A stretch of DNA of 64,000 nucleotides from Synergistaceae bacterium (GTDB taxonomy: Bacteria; Synergistota; Synergistia; Synergistales; Aminobacteriaceae). The first letter of the stretch is position 1; every line of letters begins with the position of its first letter. The notes under the pieces are model-generated. The model was not told the origin of the DNA, made no database searches, and worked only from the letters and a program-made list of their open reading frames with translations. Position numbers and translations under genes: made by a program. Of this stretch, positions 36,172 to 44,494 are shown in pieces. Location: positions 1-64,000 of the forward strand of contig JAHDKT010000106.1 in NCBI GenBank assembly GCA_018436725.1. Reading direction: 5' to 3'.

Positions 36172-36202
36172 GAGAGCGGGAAAGATAGTCTCCCCCGCTC
36201 TC
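36172..36202 (-). terminator. Intercistronic hairpin between dctP and dctQ
   Basis: GAGAGCGGG / CCCGCTCTC, nine perfect pairs with a 13-base loop and no T-run, directly after dctP. In this position it probably stabilises the dctP message or partially terminates, so that the binding protein is made in excess over the membrane subunits. Confidence 0.6.
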
Positions 36203-36236
36203 CGGAAACAACGTATCGTAACCGATCCGGCGAATG

Positions 36237-37232
36237 CTAGTCGACCGCCAGCGCCATCTCGATCAGTTTCTTGCCGACTTCCCCGGTCTTCTCGGCGAAG
36301 GCCTTGCGGACGGTCTCGGTGGCCTCGATGAAGAGCGCCCTCTCCTCGGCGCTCAGGACGTGGATCTCCACTCCTGCGCCGCGGATCACATTCTCGGCTT
36401 CGGTCTCGGACTCCTCGATCGCCTGACGGATCCAGGCCTCGGCGTCGAGCCCCGCCTTCAGGACGGCGTCCTTTTGCGCATCCGAGAGTTTTTTCCACCA
36501 ATCGAGGTTGCCCTGTACCGTGAACTGCGCCGTGGTGTAGTTCGCCATCGTCATGAACTTCTGTACTTCGTGGATCTTGCGGGAGACGGCCGCCGGCATG
36601 CCGGTGGTCGCGCCCTCGACGGTGCCTCTCTGGAGCGCCATGTACATCTCGGAGGAACTCATGACGGTGGGGGCTGCGCCCAGCGCGCGCAGCGTCTCCG
36701 CGTCGCCGCTGCTGAAGGTCCGCATCGTGAGCCCCTTGAAGTCTTCGGGGGTCTTCAGGACGCGCTTGTTGTTGAAAAACTGGATGTAGCCGTAGTCGAC
36801 CCAGAAGAGGTTCTTGACGCCCTTCTTCTGGAACTCCTCGTCGAGAATCTTGTCGGCGCCCGCGTCGAGGAACTTCTTGGGCGACTGGAAATCCTTGAAG
36901 ACAAAGGGCATCTCGAAGACGTCAGCCGCGGGGATCATGCCCGACCACTTGTTGACCGGAACGAGCCCGGTTTCCACGAGGCCGTCCTGAAGCGCCTCCA
37001 CGATCTCGGTATCCTTAAAAAGCTGGGCGGAGTCGAAGATACGGACCGTGACCTCGCCTCCGGAGTACTCGGCCGTCTTCTCGGCGAAGACTACGAGTCC
37101 TTTGGAGATGTGGTGCGAAGGGGGGAGCTGGTTGGAGAGCTTGATCTCGATTTTGGCGAACGCCGCCGAGCAAAAAAGAAGAGAGAGCAGGAGAACCATG
37201 ACAGCCGCTGTTGCGATAGACTTCCTGAACAT
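36237..37232 (-). CDS. dctP: TRAP transporter substrate-binding protein (DctP)
   Basis: 331 residues with a signal peptide (~1-27, AVMVLLLSLLFCSAAFAK), hence periplasmic. The DctP fold shows KLSNQLPPSHHISKGLVVFAE, VTVRIFDSAQLFKDTEIVEALQDG and DFKGLTMRTFSSGDAETLRALGAAPTVM, where the conserved Arg of GLTMRTF usually salt-bridges a ligand carboxylate. ATG 37232 has AAGGAGG eight bases upstream. It is first in the dctPQM-lyase run. A TTGACA on the minus strand at 37350-37345 may be the -35 of its promoter, but the -10 is poor. The ligand is probably a hydroxy- or dicarboxylate. Confidence 0.93.
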   Translation of the reverse strand: MFRKSIATAAVMVLLLSLLFCSAAFAKIEIKLSNQLPPSHHISKGLVVFAEKTAEYSGGEVTVRIFDSAQLFKDTEIVEALQDGLVETGLVPVNKWSGMIPAADVFEMPFVFKDFQSPKKFLDAGADKILDEEFQKKGVKNLFWVDYGYIQFFNNKRVLKTPEDFKGLTMRTFSSGDAETLRALGAAPTVMSSSEMYMALQRGTVEGATTGMPAAVSRKIHEVQKFMTMANYTTAQFTVQGNLDWWKKLSDAQKDAVLKAGLDAEAWIRQAIEESETEAENVIRGAGVEIHVLSAEERALFIEATETVRKAFAEKTGEVGKKLIEMALAVD

Positions 37233-37484
37233 ACTTTTTCCTCCTTTTGAATAGTGAGTCGTGCCGATGAACCGTTGAAAAAACTCATGCAAAAAAACTT
37301 TGCGCATACGCGGATGACTCTTGTTACCATACGCAGCAGCACTTTGTCAAGATAAATCGCTGCGGTACGATATTTTCAAACAACTCCATCACTCCTTGGT
37401 TCATTCAGCGAAACAAAGGATACGCGCCAGCCGGCGAATAGCCGCGTAGGCTGTAACGGAACCGGCGGCTCCGCCTTTTCCGCT

Positions 37485-37512
37485 TTGACAACGGTGAAAA
37501 GTCCGTTACAAT
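37485..37512 (+). promoter_or_regulatory. Strong promoter placed for leaderless transcription of the UPF0182 gene
   Basis: Consensus TTGACA (37485-37490), 16 bases, TACAAT (37507-37512). Only six bases separate the -10 from ATG 37519, so the usual start of transcription falls on or next to the start codon. No Shine-Dalgarno is visible. An in-frame ATG also follows directly at 37522. Confidence 0.65.
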
Positions 37513-37518
37513 GTTTTC

Positions 37519-40341
37519 ATGATGAGTAAAAACGACTGGTTTCCCGACAACGAGTGGTTCCCGGGGGACGATTCATCGTCTCCCAAGCGTCCGGTTCTCC
37601 GGCTTCCCAAGGTGAACAAAGGCCTCCTTCTTTTCGGAGGGGCCGTTCTCCTTGTTATGGTGCTCTTCCCCGCCCTGGCGGAGTTTTACACCGACTGGCT
37701 GTGGTACGACACCGAAGGGTACGGGCCCGTCTTCTGGACCCGAATCTTCGCCAGACTGCCCCTCTTCGCCGCCGGCCTGCTCGTCTTCGCCTCGGCCATA
37801 TGGGTCAATCTGGCCTTCGTCCGGCGGAATCTGCTGGTTCTCCATCCCGAATTCACACCGCTTCTCGCGTCGAAAGCGGCCGGGTGGGCCATCGGAGCCG
37901 TCGCGCTCTTCATGGGAGTGACCAACGGCGCGTCCATTTCTTCGGAGTGGGCCATGGTGCTGCGCTTCTTCAACGCGACGCCGTTCGGCACGACGGATCC
38001 TATCTTCGGCAACGACACCGGCTTCTACGTCTTCTCCCTGCCGTTCTGGACATTCGTCCACTCCCGTCTGCTGAACGTCCTCTTCCTCTGCGCCGTTATC
38101 TCGACGGTGGCCTACGGCGCCGTCATCCTGCCCCGCAACCGCGACTTCGCGCTCGTCACCGTACCGCAGCGGGTGCGGACGCACCTCACGCTGCTGGCCT
38201 CCGCCGGAGCGTTCCTCTGGGGCGTCGGCTATCTGCTCGACCGGTACGGCATCCTCTTCTCGCCCCGGGGCGTCACCTTCGGCGCGGGGTACACGGACGT
38301 CCACGCGGAACTCTTCGCGCTGAACGTTCTCGCGGTCATCTCTCTTCTGATCGCCGCCGCGCTGCTGGTAAGCCTCTTCCGCAGGATGTGGAAGCTCTCC
38401 CTCGGCATGGTGGGCCTCCTCGTCGTCTCCAGCGTCCTCCTGAGAGGCGTCTACCCCGCGATCGTCCAGAAGTACTTCGTCGAGCCGAACGAGTTCGAGC
38501 GTGAACGGCGCTTCATCGACTACAACATCGCCGCGACGCTCCACGCCTACAACCTGCACAACGTCGATCTAAAGACGATCACGCCCGACGACGCCATCAC
38601 GTGGAAGGACGTGGAGGAGAACCGCGACACCATCGACAACATCCGTCTGTGGGACCACGGCCCCCTGCTGCGGAGCTACAAGCAGCTCCAGGAGATCAGG
38701 ACTTACTACGACTTCTCCAACGTGGACATCGACCGCTACACGTTCCCCTCGCCGTCCGGATCCGGGGAGAGCGAGTACCGCCAGGTGATGCTCGCCGCGC
38801 GCGAGCTGGACGTCCGGGGCCTGCAGAACCCGACCTGGATCAACACGCGCCTCGAGTTCACCCACGGCTACGGCATCGTGATGAACCCGGTGAACGAGGT
38901 CGCCGGAAGCGGTCTGCCGCGCCTCTGGGTGCGCGACCTTCCTCCGAGGAGCGACGTGCACCTCCCCATCACGCACCCGCAGATCTACTACGGGGAAAAA
39001 CCAAGCTCCTACATCTTCGTCAGGACGACCGTGCAGGAGTTCGACTACACGATGGGCGACTCCAACGTCCGTTCCGTGTACGAGGGGAAGGGCGGCGTCC
39101 CGATGGGCACCTTCTTCCGCCGCATCCTCTTCGCGCTGAAGTTCGCCGATATGAAGATCCTCTTCTCCGACGTCTTCACGGAGGAGAGCCGGGTGAAGTT
39201 CCACCAGAACGTCCAGGAGCGCCTCATGCGCGTGGCGCCGTTCCTCTACTTCGACCGCGACCCGTACCTCGTCGTCACGGACGGCAGGCTCGTCTGGATG
39301 CAGGACGCCTACACCGCGGCGGACAGCTACCCCTACGCGCAGCCTGTTTCGCTGGGACGGGGGCAGACCATCAACTATATACGAAACAGCGTGAAGGCGA
39401 CCGTGGACGCCTACGACGGCACGATGCGCTTCTACGCCGCCGACCCGGACGACCCTGTCCTGAAGGCGTGGAGCGGCATCTTCCCGGAGATCTTCAGGCC
39501 TTTCTCGGAACTGCCGAAGGGGCTGAAGGCGCACCTGCGGTACCCGCAGGATCTGTTCAACATCCAGAGCGAAATCTACCGCACGTACCACATGACGGAC
39601 GCGAACACCTTCTACAACAAGGAGGACGTGTGGGACCGTCCCGGAAGCGGCGATTCCAGGGGTAACGCTCCCGAAGCGTACTATGTGAACATGCGCCTCG
39701 CGGGCGAGAAAAGCGCGGAGTTCGCGCTCATCACTCCCTTCATGCCGGTGAGCAGGAACAACATGATCGCGTGGATGGCCGGGCGTTCGGACGGCGACAA
39801 CTACGGACAGCTTCTCGTCTACCAGTTCCCGAAGCAGAAGCTCATCTACGGCCCCGCGCAGGTGGAGGCGCTTACGAATCAGAACTCGGAGATCTCAGCG
39901 CAGCTCTCTCTGTGGAGCCAGAGGGGTTCCGCCGTCGTCCGGGGAAACATGACCGTGGTGCCGGTGGGGAACAGTCTGCTCTACGTCCAGCCGCTCTACC
40001 TCAGGGCGGAGAACAGCGAGCTTCCCGAACTGCGGCGCGTGATCACGTCGACCGGAGGCAGGGTGGTCTGGGGCGAGACGCTTGAAGAGTCCCTCGTCCG
40101 GCTGCTCTCTCCGACGGCGTCCCAGCTTGAGCGCACTGGAATCGCTCCGGAGACGGCTCCGGAGCGGGGAACCTTCTCCGGGTCGGAGGAGCTTGCCGAG
40201 CTGGCCGCTGCGGCGATGACCCACTGGGACTCTTCGCAGGAAGCGCTGCGGAGAGGCGACTGGGAGGCGTACGGAAGAGGGATGAGCGGGCTCGAGAACG
40301 TGCTCAGAGAGATGATGGAACGAAAAAACAAGGAACAATAA
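37519..40341 (+). CDS. UPF0182 (COG1615) giant membrane protein
   Basis: 940 residues, usual for this uncharacterised family found in actinobacteria, cyanobacteria and Synergistota. After a short acidic/Trp start (DWFPDNEWFPGDD) there are about seven membrane helices within the first ~320 residues, with DWLWYDTEGYGPVFWTRIFAR between the first two, typical of the family. The remainder is a large extracytoplasmic domain (WGPLLRSYKQLQEIRTYYDF-like region at ~385, DRDPYLVVTDGRLVWMQDAYT at ~580, TPFMPVSRNNMIAWMAGRSDGDNYG at ~745). Function is unknown; it is probably an envelope protein. It is monocistronic or reads toward the transglycosylase gene. Confidence 0.93.
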   Translation: MMSKNDWFPDNEWFPGDDSSSPKRPVLRLPKVNKGLLLFGGAVLLVMVLFPALAEFYTDWLWYDTEGYGPVFWTRIFARLPLFAAGLLVFASAIWVNLAFVRRNLLVLHPEFTPLLASKAAGWAIGAVALFMGVTNGASISSEWAMVLRFFNATPFGTTDPIFGNDTGFYVFSLPFWTFVHSRLLNVLFLCAVISTVAYGAVILPRNRDFALVTVPQRVRTHLTLLASAGAFLWGVGYLLDRYGILFSPRGVTFGAGYTDVHAELFALNVLAVISLLIAAALLVSLFRRMWKLSLGMVGLLVVSSVLLRGVYPAIVQKYFVEPNEFERERRFIDYNIAATLHAYNLHNVDLKTITPDDAITWKDVEENRDTIDNIRLWDHGPLLRSYKQLQEIRTYYDFSNVDIDRYTFPSPSGSGESEYRQVMLAARELDVRGLQNPTWINTRLEFTHGYGIVMNPVNEVAGSGLPRLWVRDLPPRSDVHLPITHPQIYYGEKPSSYIFVRTTVQEFDYTMGDSNVRSVYEGKGGVPMGTFFRRILFALKFADMKILFSDVFTEESRVKFHQNVQERLMRVAPFLYFDRDPYLVVTDGRLVWMQDAYTAADSYPYAQPVSLGRGQTINYIRNSVKATVDAYDGTMRFYAADPDDPVLKAWSGIFPEIFRPFSELPKGLKAHLRYPQDLFNIQSEIYRTYHMTDANTFYNKEDVWDRPGSGDSRGNAPEAYYVNMRLAGEKSAEFALITPFMPVSRNNMIAWMAGRSDGDNYGQLLVYQFPKQKLIYGPAQVEALTNQNSEISAQLSLWSQRGSAVVRGNMTVVPVGNSLLYVQPLYLRAENSELPELRRVITSTGGRVVWGETLEESLVRLLSPTASQLERTGIAPETAPERGTFSGSEELAELAAAAMTHWDSSQEALRRGDWEAYGRGMSGLENVLREMMERKNKEQ

Positions 40342-40390
40342 TCTCGTCTCTATTGTAAGACAATGGACGTTTCCTCGCTTTCGAGAATGC

Positions 40391-40434
40391 TATAATAGTG
40401 CGACCTTCCATCGGCCCTTCCTTTGGAAGGTCGC
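40391..40434 (+). promoter_or_regulatory. Extended -10 promoter followed by a 5' hairpin
   Basis: TGCTATAAT gives an extended -10 element with a perfect TATAAT at 40391-40396; no good -35 is seen. A perfect 10-bp stem (GCGACCTTCC 40400-40409 / GGAAGGTCGC 40425-40434) begins just where transcription should start, so the message would open with a stable hairpin. It may protect the 5' end or be a regulator site; as it lies 60 bases after the UPF0182 stop it might also terminate that gene, although no T-run follows. Confidence 0.5.
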
Positions 40435-40465
40435 GCTATTTCGAAGGACAGGGAGGGAACACTAT

Positions 40466-41203
40466 ATGACAGGGATGATACGACGAGGCGTCGCCTCGCT
40501 CTTTGTCTTTTCGGCGGCGGTATTTCTGCTCATAGGCGTCGAAGGAGAAAAAATCCAGAGGCTGATCCTTGAAAGAGCGATCTTCAGCCCGCCCGTTCCC
40601 GAGACGTTCGCCATCCACTGGTCCGTGAACCCCGAGATGATCGAACTCTTTCAGTACGCGGGGCGCGCTATCCCGTCCTCGTTCTCCGACTTCACCGAGA
40701 CGTTCACCATCGCCGGACACGTCGCCGCGACGCTGTTCGAGGCAACGGCCGAGAACATCCGAAACCTGGCGCTCTTCATCGTCGAGCAGAACCCCGGCAT
40801 CCCCATGGAGTCCGCGCTTATGCAGGCCACCGCCTTCTGGAAGTACTCGATCAAGTACAAGGTCCCCCTCGATTTGATCGTAGCCGTGGCGCATACGGAG
40901 AGTCACTTCAACCCGGAGGCGCGCAGCGGCGCCGGAGCCGCGGGAGTGATGCAGGTGATGTGGAAGGTGCACGCGGGCCTGCTGCAGGCGAACGGCATCC
41001 TCGCGGAGGAGGAGCTTCACAACCCCGACCTCGGAATCGCGGCGGGAAGCCTCCTCCTTTCGCGCTATCTGCGGACGCACGAAGACACGCAGACCGCCCT
41101 GGGGCGCTACTACGGAGGCTCCGCTTCGGTCTACTGGAAGAGGGTATCGAGAAACCTCGACAAGCTCAGGAAAGCGAACATCCTGGCTCCCAGCGATCGC
41201 TGA
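40466..41203 (+). CDS. Lytic transglycosylase (SLT domain)
   Basis: 245 residues. An N-terminal hydrophobic segment (VASLFVFSAAVFLLIGV) acts as a signal or anchor; a helical region of unknown role follows (~45-125), then an SLT (Slt70/MltC-type) catalytic domain: YKVPLDLIVAVAHTESHFNPEARS with the catalytic Glu in HTESHF, GAAGVMQVMWKVHAG and AAGSLLLSRYL ... ALGRYYGGSASVYWKRV. It cleaves peptidoglycan glycan strands with formation of anhydro-muropeptides. GGAGGG precedes the ATG. Its place next to envelope genes (UPF0182, lipid A modification) fits cell-wall maintenance. Confidence 0.9.
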   Translation: MTGMIRRGVASLFVFSAAVFLLIGVEGEKIQRLILERAIFSPPVPETFAIHWSVNPEMIELFQYAGRAIPSSFSDFTETFTIAGHVAATLFEATAENIRNLALFIVEQNPGIPMESALMQATAFWKYSIKYKVPLDLIVAVAHTESHFNPEARSGAGAAGVMQVMWKVHAGLLQANGILAEEELHNPDLGIAAGSLLLSRYLRTHEDTQTALGRYYGGSASVYWKRVSRNLDKLRKANILAPSDR

Positions 41204-41238
41204 CGGCAAGTAGAATCGGGACGTCGCAACGGTGAACC

Positions 41239-41610
41239 TCACCCCTTGACGGCGATCATCCAGATTCCGGCGAGGATCGAGACCATTCCGGCCAGTCTCC
41301 AGACGTTCACCTGCTCGGAGAAGACGAACGTGGAGACCGCGAGGATGAGCAGAAAGACCAAACCCGACATGAGCGGATAAGCCATCGAGAGGTCCGTCCT
41401 GGTGAGCGCGGCGCTCAGAAAGACGAAGGAGACGCCGAAACAGCCGACGCCCGCGATCGCCCATGGGTTGCACACGATGGCGAGGACCGCCGGGACCGCG
41501 CCCCCGTCGAGGAGATTTTTCTGATGCCCGAAGGCGAACTTCATCAGCGTGTTCGCCATGGCGTTGAAGAGCGCCGATCCGGCGAGAAGCAACAACGAGA
41601 ACCTGTCCAT
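41239..41610 (-). CDS. Small multidrug-resistance-fold transporter, ArnE/ArnF-like
   Basis: 123 residues with four membrane helices, the EmrE/EamA half-size fold. ALTRTDLSMAYPLMSGLVFLL and FSEQVNVWRLAGMVSILAGIWMI match the family's C-terminal half. Because it lies head to head with arnT, it is probably the flippase subunit that moves undecaprenyl-phosphate-aminoarabinose across the inner membrane (ArnE/ArnF are of this size and fold). It is one gene only, so it may work as a homodimer. Drug export is the alternative. Confidence 0.75.
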   Translation of the reverse strand: MDRFSLLLLAGSALFNAMANTLMKFAFGHQKNLLDGGAVPAVLAIVCNPWAIAGVGCFGVSFVFLSAALTRTDLSMAYPLMSGLVFLLILAVSTFVFSEQVNVWRLAGMVSILAGIWMIAVKG

Positions 41611-41687
41611 AGAAAAATACCCACCCTTTCGAATTTTCCCCTTCCGCTGCTCCCTCCGGGGGATCGTGCCGTTTCCGACTCCGAAGA

Positions 41688-41716
41688 AGTATATACTCTC
41701 CGGCGAACTACCACAA
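41688..41716 (-). promoter_or_regulatory. Putative promoter of the ArnE-like gene
   Basis: Minus-strand TTGTGG (41716-41711) and TATACT (41693-41688), spacing 17 bases, about 80 bases before the ATG. Confidence 0.4.
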
Positions 41717-41774
41717 ATGCGGATGCTTCATGTACAATTATGCGGTTGGATCTTTTATTCGGAAGGATGGTTCG

Positions 41775-43454
41775 ATGAATCTCTCCCAGTCGCGTTCATT
41801 GCGGAAGTATACGCTTCTTCTCATTCTGGCCTCGTTTCTCCTCTATTTCGGCGGCCTCGGAGGCTACGGCCTTCTGGAGCCGGACGAGGGGAGATACTCC
41901 GAGATTCCCCGAGAGATGCTCGAGACGGGGGATTTCGTCACTCCCCGCCTGAATTACGTGAAGTACTTCGAAAAACCCGTGCTCCACTACTGGCTCACGG
42001 CGGCGTCCCTCGCCGTCTTCGGCGAAAACGAGTTCGCCGGGCGCTTCTGGCCAGCGCTCCTGGCCCTCGGAAGCGTTCTGGCCACGTGGATCCTGGCTCG
42101 GCGCCTCTACGGCTTGCCGACGGCGTTCTTCTCCTCCGTCATTCTGACCACCAGCCTGCTCCACTTCGCCATCGGGCGCATCAATATCATCGACATGCCG
42201 CTCGCTTTTTTTCTGACGCTGGCGATGGCGGGCCTCCGGTTCGGCATGGACGAGGCCGGGGATCTCTCCTCCGCGAAGAGCCGGAGATACCTCCTCGTCT
42301 TCTACGCGGGGATGGCGCTCGCGGTCCTCTCCAAGGGACTCATCGGCATCGTCCTCCCCGGCGGCATCCTCTTCTGGTACATTCTGCTCACCCGCCGCTG
42401 GAACCTCGTGCGCCGGCTGCTCTACATGCCGGGCATCCTCCTCTTCTTCGCCCTCGTCGTTCCCTGGTTCTTCGAGGTCTGCAGAAGGAACGGCGACTTC
42501 TTCTACTTCTTCTTCATCCAGGAGCACTTCCTGCGCTACGCGACCACGATGCACGGCAGATATGCGCCCATGTGGTTTTTCATCCCCATTCTGATCGTCG
42601 GCCTCTTCCCGTGGGCGGGACTGCTTCCCGGAGCGCTCCGCTCGGCCATCCCGCTACCTCTGCGCGCTCTCGGACGGGAGAAGCAGGACGAACTCTTCCT
42701 CTTTCTCTGGTTCGCCGTGATCTTCGTCTTCTTTTCGATATCCAGCTCGAAACTTATCCCGTATATCGTTCCCGTGCTGCCGCCTCTGGCCGTTCTGATG
42801 GGGAGGTACCTCTCCCATTGCATCGAGGATGAGGACGTCAAGAAGACGGGGCGTTTTCTGCTGTGGAACTCCCTTCTTCTGGTTCCCTTCATCGGCGCGC
42901 TCCTCGTCTACCCGTTCGTCAACGACCGCATCGCGGCAGGGCGGCTGCTCCCCTACTCGCTCCCCGTCGCGGCGATCCTGATCCTCTTCGTCTTCTCGGG
43001 GTGGCACAGCTTCCTCCGGCGGAATTTCAAGAGGCTCGCCTTCTTTCTCTGCGTGCTCTCGTTCGCGAACATGTTCGCCTTCGGCAGAGTCTTTCTGCTT
43101 TATGATTCCCTGCTCACGGCTCGGGAACTCGCCGGGCGGATCGCGGAGATCAGGAACGAGGGCGATATCGTCGCCCAGTTCGGCAACTACGACCAGGGGC
43201 TCCCCTTCTATTTAAAGCAGCGAATCGTCCTGGTCAACTACATGGGCGAACTCGAGTTCGGCGCGCTCCAGGAGACCGATCCGTCGTGGTTCATCCGCGG
43301 CGAAGGTCTTCCAGCGCTCTGGGAGGGCGAGAAGCGCGTCGTCCTCGTTATCAACAGAGATCAGAAGGAGTACGTCGCGGAACAGCTGGGCCGCCCGCTC
43401 CCGGCGCCCTCCTTCGAAACGGAAAAGCGTCTCGTCTTCGTCAACCGCAAGTAA
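41775..43454 (+). CDS. arnT: Undecaprenyl phosphate-aminoarabinose:lipid A transferase (ArnT, GT83)
   Basis: 559 residues: about twelve membrane helices then a periplasmic domain. The periplasmic-loop block LEPDEGRYSEIPREMLETGDF ... YVKYFEKPVLHYWLTA with the essential acidic residues is the hallmark of ArnT/PMT glycosyltransferases, and FFIQEHFLRYATTMHGR matches ArnT. It transfers 4-amino-4-deoxy-L-arabinose to lipid A phosphates, which lowers binding of polymyxin and cationic peptides. ATG 41775 has GGAAGGA upstream. It heads arnT-arnC-arnA(N)-arnA(C)-arnD, supporting the assignment over a generic PMT-family enzyme. Confidence 0.88.
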   Translation: MNLSQSRSLRKYTLLLILASFLLYFGGLGGYGLLEPDEGRYSEIPREMLETGDFVTPRLNYVKYFEKPVLHYWLTAASLAVFGENEFAGRFWPALLALGSVLATWILARRLYGLPTAFFSSVILTTSLLHFAIGRINIIDMPLAFFLTLAMAGLRFGMDEAGDLSSAKSRRYLLVFYAGMALAVLSKGLIGIVLPGGILFWYILLTRRWNLVRRLLYMPGILLFFALVVPWFFEVCRRNGDFFYFFFIQEHFLRYATTMHGRYAPMWFFIPILIVGLFPWAGLLPGALRSAIPLPLRALGREKQDELFLFLWFAVIFVFFSISSSKLIPYIVPVLPPLAVLMGRYLSHCIEDEDVKKTGRFLLWNSLLLVPFIGALLVYPFVNDRIAAGRLLPYSLPVAAILILFVFSGWHSFLRRNFKRLAFFLCVLSFANMFAFGRVFLLYDSLLTARELAGRIAEIRNEGDIVAQFGNYDQGLPFYLKQRIVLVNYMGELEFGALQETDPSWFIRGEGLPALWEGEKRVVLVINRDQKEYVAEQLGRPLPAPSFETEKRLVFVNRK

Positions 43455-43555
43455 ACGCGCCTTCGCGGGCGACGGCGCCGTCGGAACGCGCCTGCTCCGC
43501 GCTCTATCTTAACTGTATTCGGGAGCGACCTCCCGGAAGGAGATGTTGAAGCACA

Positions 43556-44494
43556 ATGTCCGAAACATGCGTTCTCTCTGTCATCGTACCTGTCTACAAC
43601 GAGGAGGAGTCCCTCCCGCACCTCTGCCCGAGGCTTCTGAAGACGCTCGACGGAATGCATCGCCCCTACGAGATCATCTTCGTGAACGACGGAAGCAGGG
43701 ACGCCTCCCTGAAGATGCTGCTCGACTTCCACAAGGCCAATCCCGGGAAGGTGCGCGTCATCGACTTCAACGGCAACTTCGGCCAGCACATGGCGATCAT
43801 GGCCGGCTTCGATCATTCGCGGGGGGACGTTATCGTGACGCTCGACGCGGACCTGCAGAACCCGCCCGAGGAGATACCCAATCTCGTGGCGAAGATCGAC
43901 GAGGGGCACGACGTCGTGGGAACGATCCGACAAAACCGCCAAGACCCGAAGTTCCGCAAGATGGCCTCGCGCATGGTCAACTCGATCACCAACAAGATCA
44001 CGGGACTCCGCCTGAACGACTACGGCTGCATGCTCCGCGCCTACCGGCGCGATATCGTGAACATCATCAACCAGAGCTGCGAGAGCACGACCTTCATTCC
44101 GGCGCTCGCGCAGAAGTTCGCCGTCAACCCGGTCGAAATACCGGTCGGCCATACGGAGCGGGAGCACGGCACGTCGAAGTACAGCATCTTCCGCCTCATC
44201 CGGCTCAACTTCGACCTGATGACGGGGTTCTCCCTCTTTCCGCTCCAGGCGGTGACCATGATCGGCATCGTCGTCTCCGCTCTGAGCTTCGTCTTCGCGA
44301 TCTACCTGATGCTCCGCAGAATCATCGTCGGTCCGGAAGCGGAGGGCGTTTTCACGCTGCTCAACATCAACTTCTTCCTGATGGGCATCACCATGTCCTG
44401 CGTCGGCATCACGGGGGAGTACATCGGACGCATCTACCAGGAAGTGCGCAAGCGCCCCCGCTACGTCATCCGCAGGGAGTGGAACGATGCGTGA
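43556..44494 (+). CDS. arnC: Undecaprenyl-phosphate 4-deoxy-4-formamido-L-arabinose transferase (ArnC)
   Basis: 312 residues: GT2 domain (~1-230; SVIVPVYNEEESLPHL, FVNDGSRDAS, VTLDADLQNPPEEIP with the DxD-like metal motif, and REHGTSKYSIFRL) followed by two membrane helices (ALSFVFAIYLML, LNINFFLMGITMSCVGI) as in ArnC/DPM1-like enzymes. It attaches the formamido sugar to undecaprenyl phosphate on the cytoplasmic face. It overlaps the next gene by eight bases. The sequence alone would also fit a generic bactoprenol glucosyltransferase; the neighbours decide. Confidence 0.88.
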   Translation: MSETCVLSVIVPVYNEEESLPHLCPRLLKTLDGMHRPYEIIFVNDGSRDASLKMLLDFHKANPGKVRVIDFNGNFGQHMAIMAGFDHSRGDVIVTLDADLQNPPEEIPNLVAKIDEGHDVVGTIRQNRQDPKFRKMASRMVNSITNKITGLRLNDYGCMLRAYRRDIVNIINQSCESTTFIPALAQKFAVNPVEIPVGHTEREHGTSKYSIFRLIRLNFDLMTGFSLFPLQAVTMIGIVVSALSFVFAIYLMLRRIIVGPEAEGVFTLLNINFFLMGITMSCVGITGEYIGRIYQEVRKRPRYVIRREWNDA

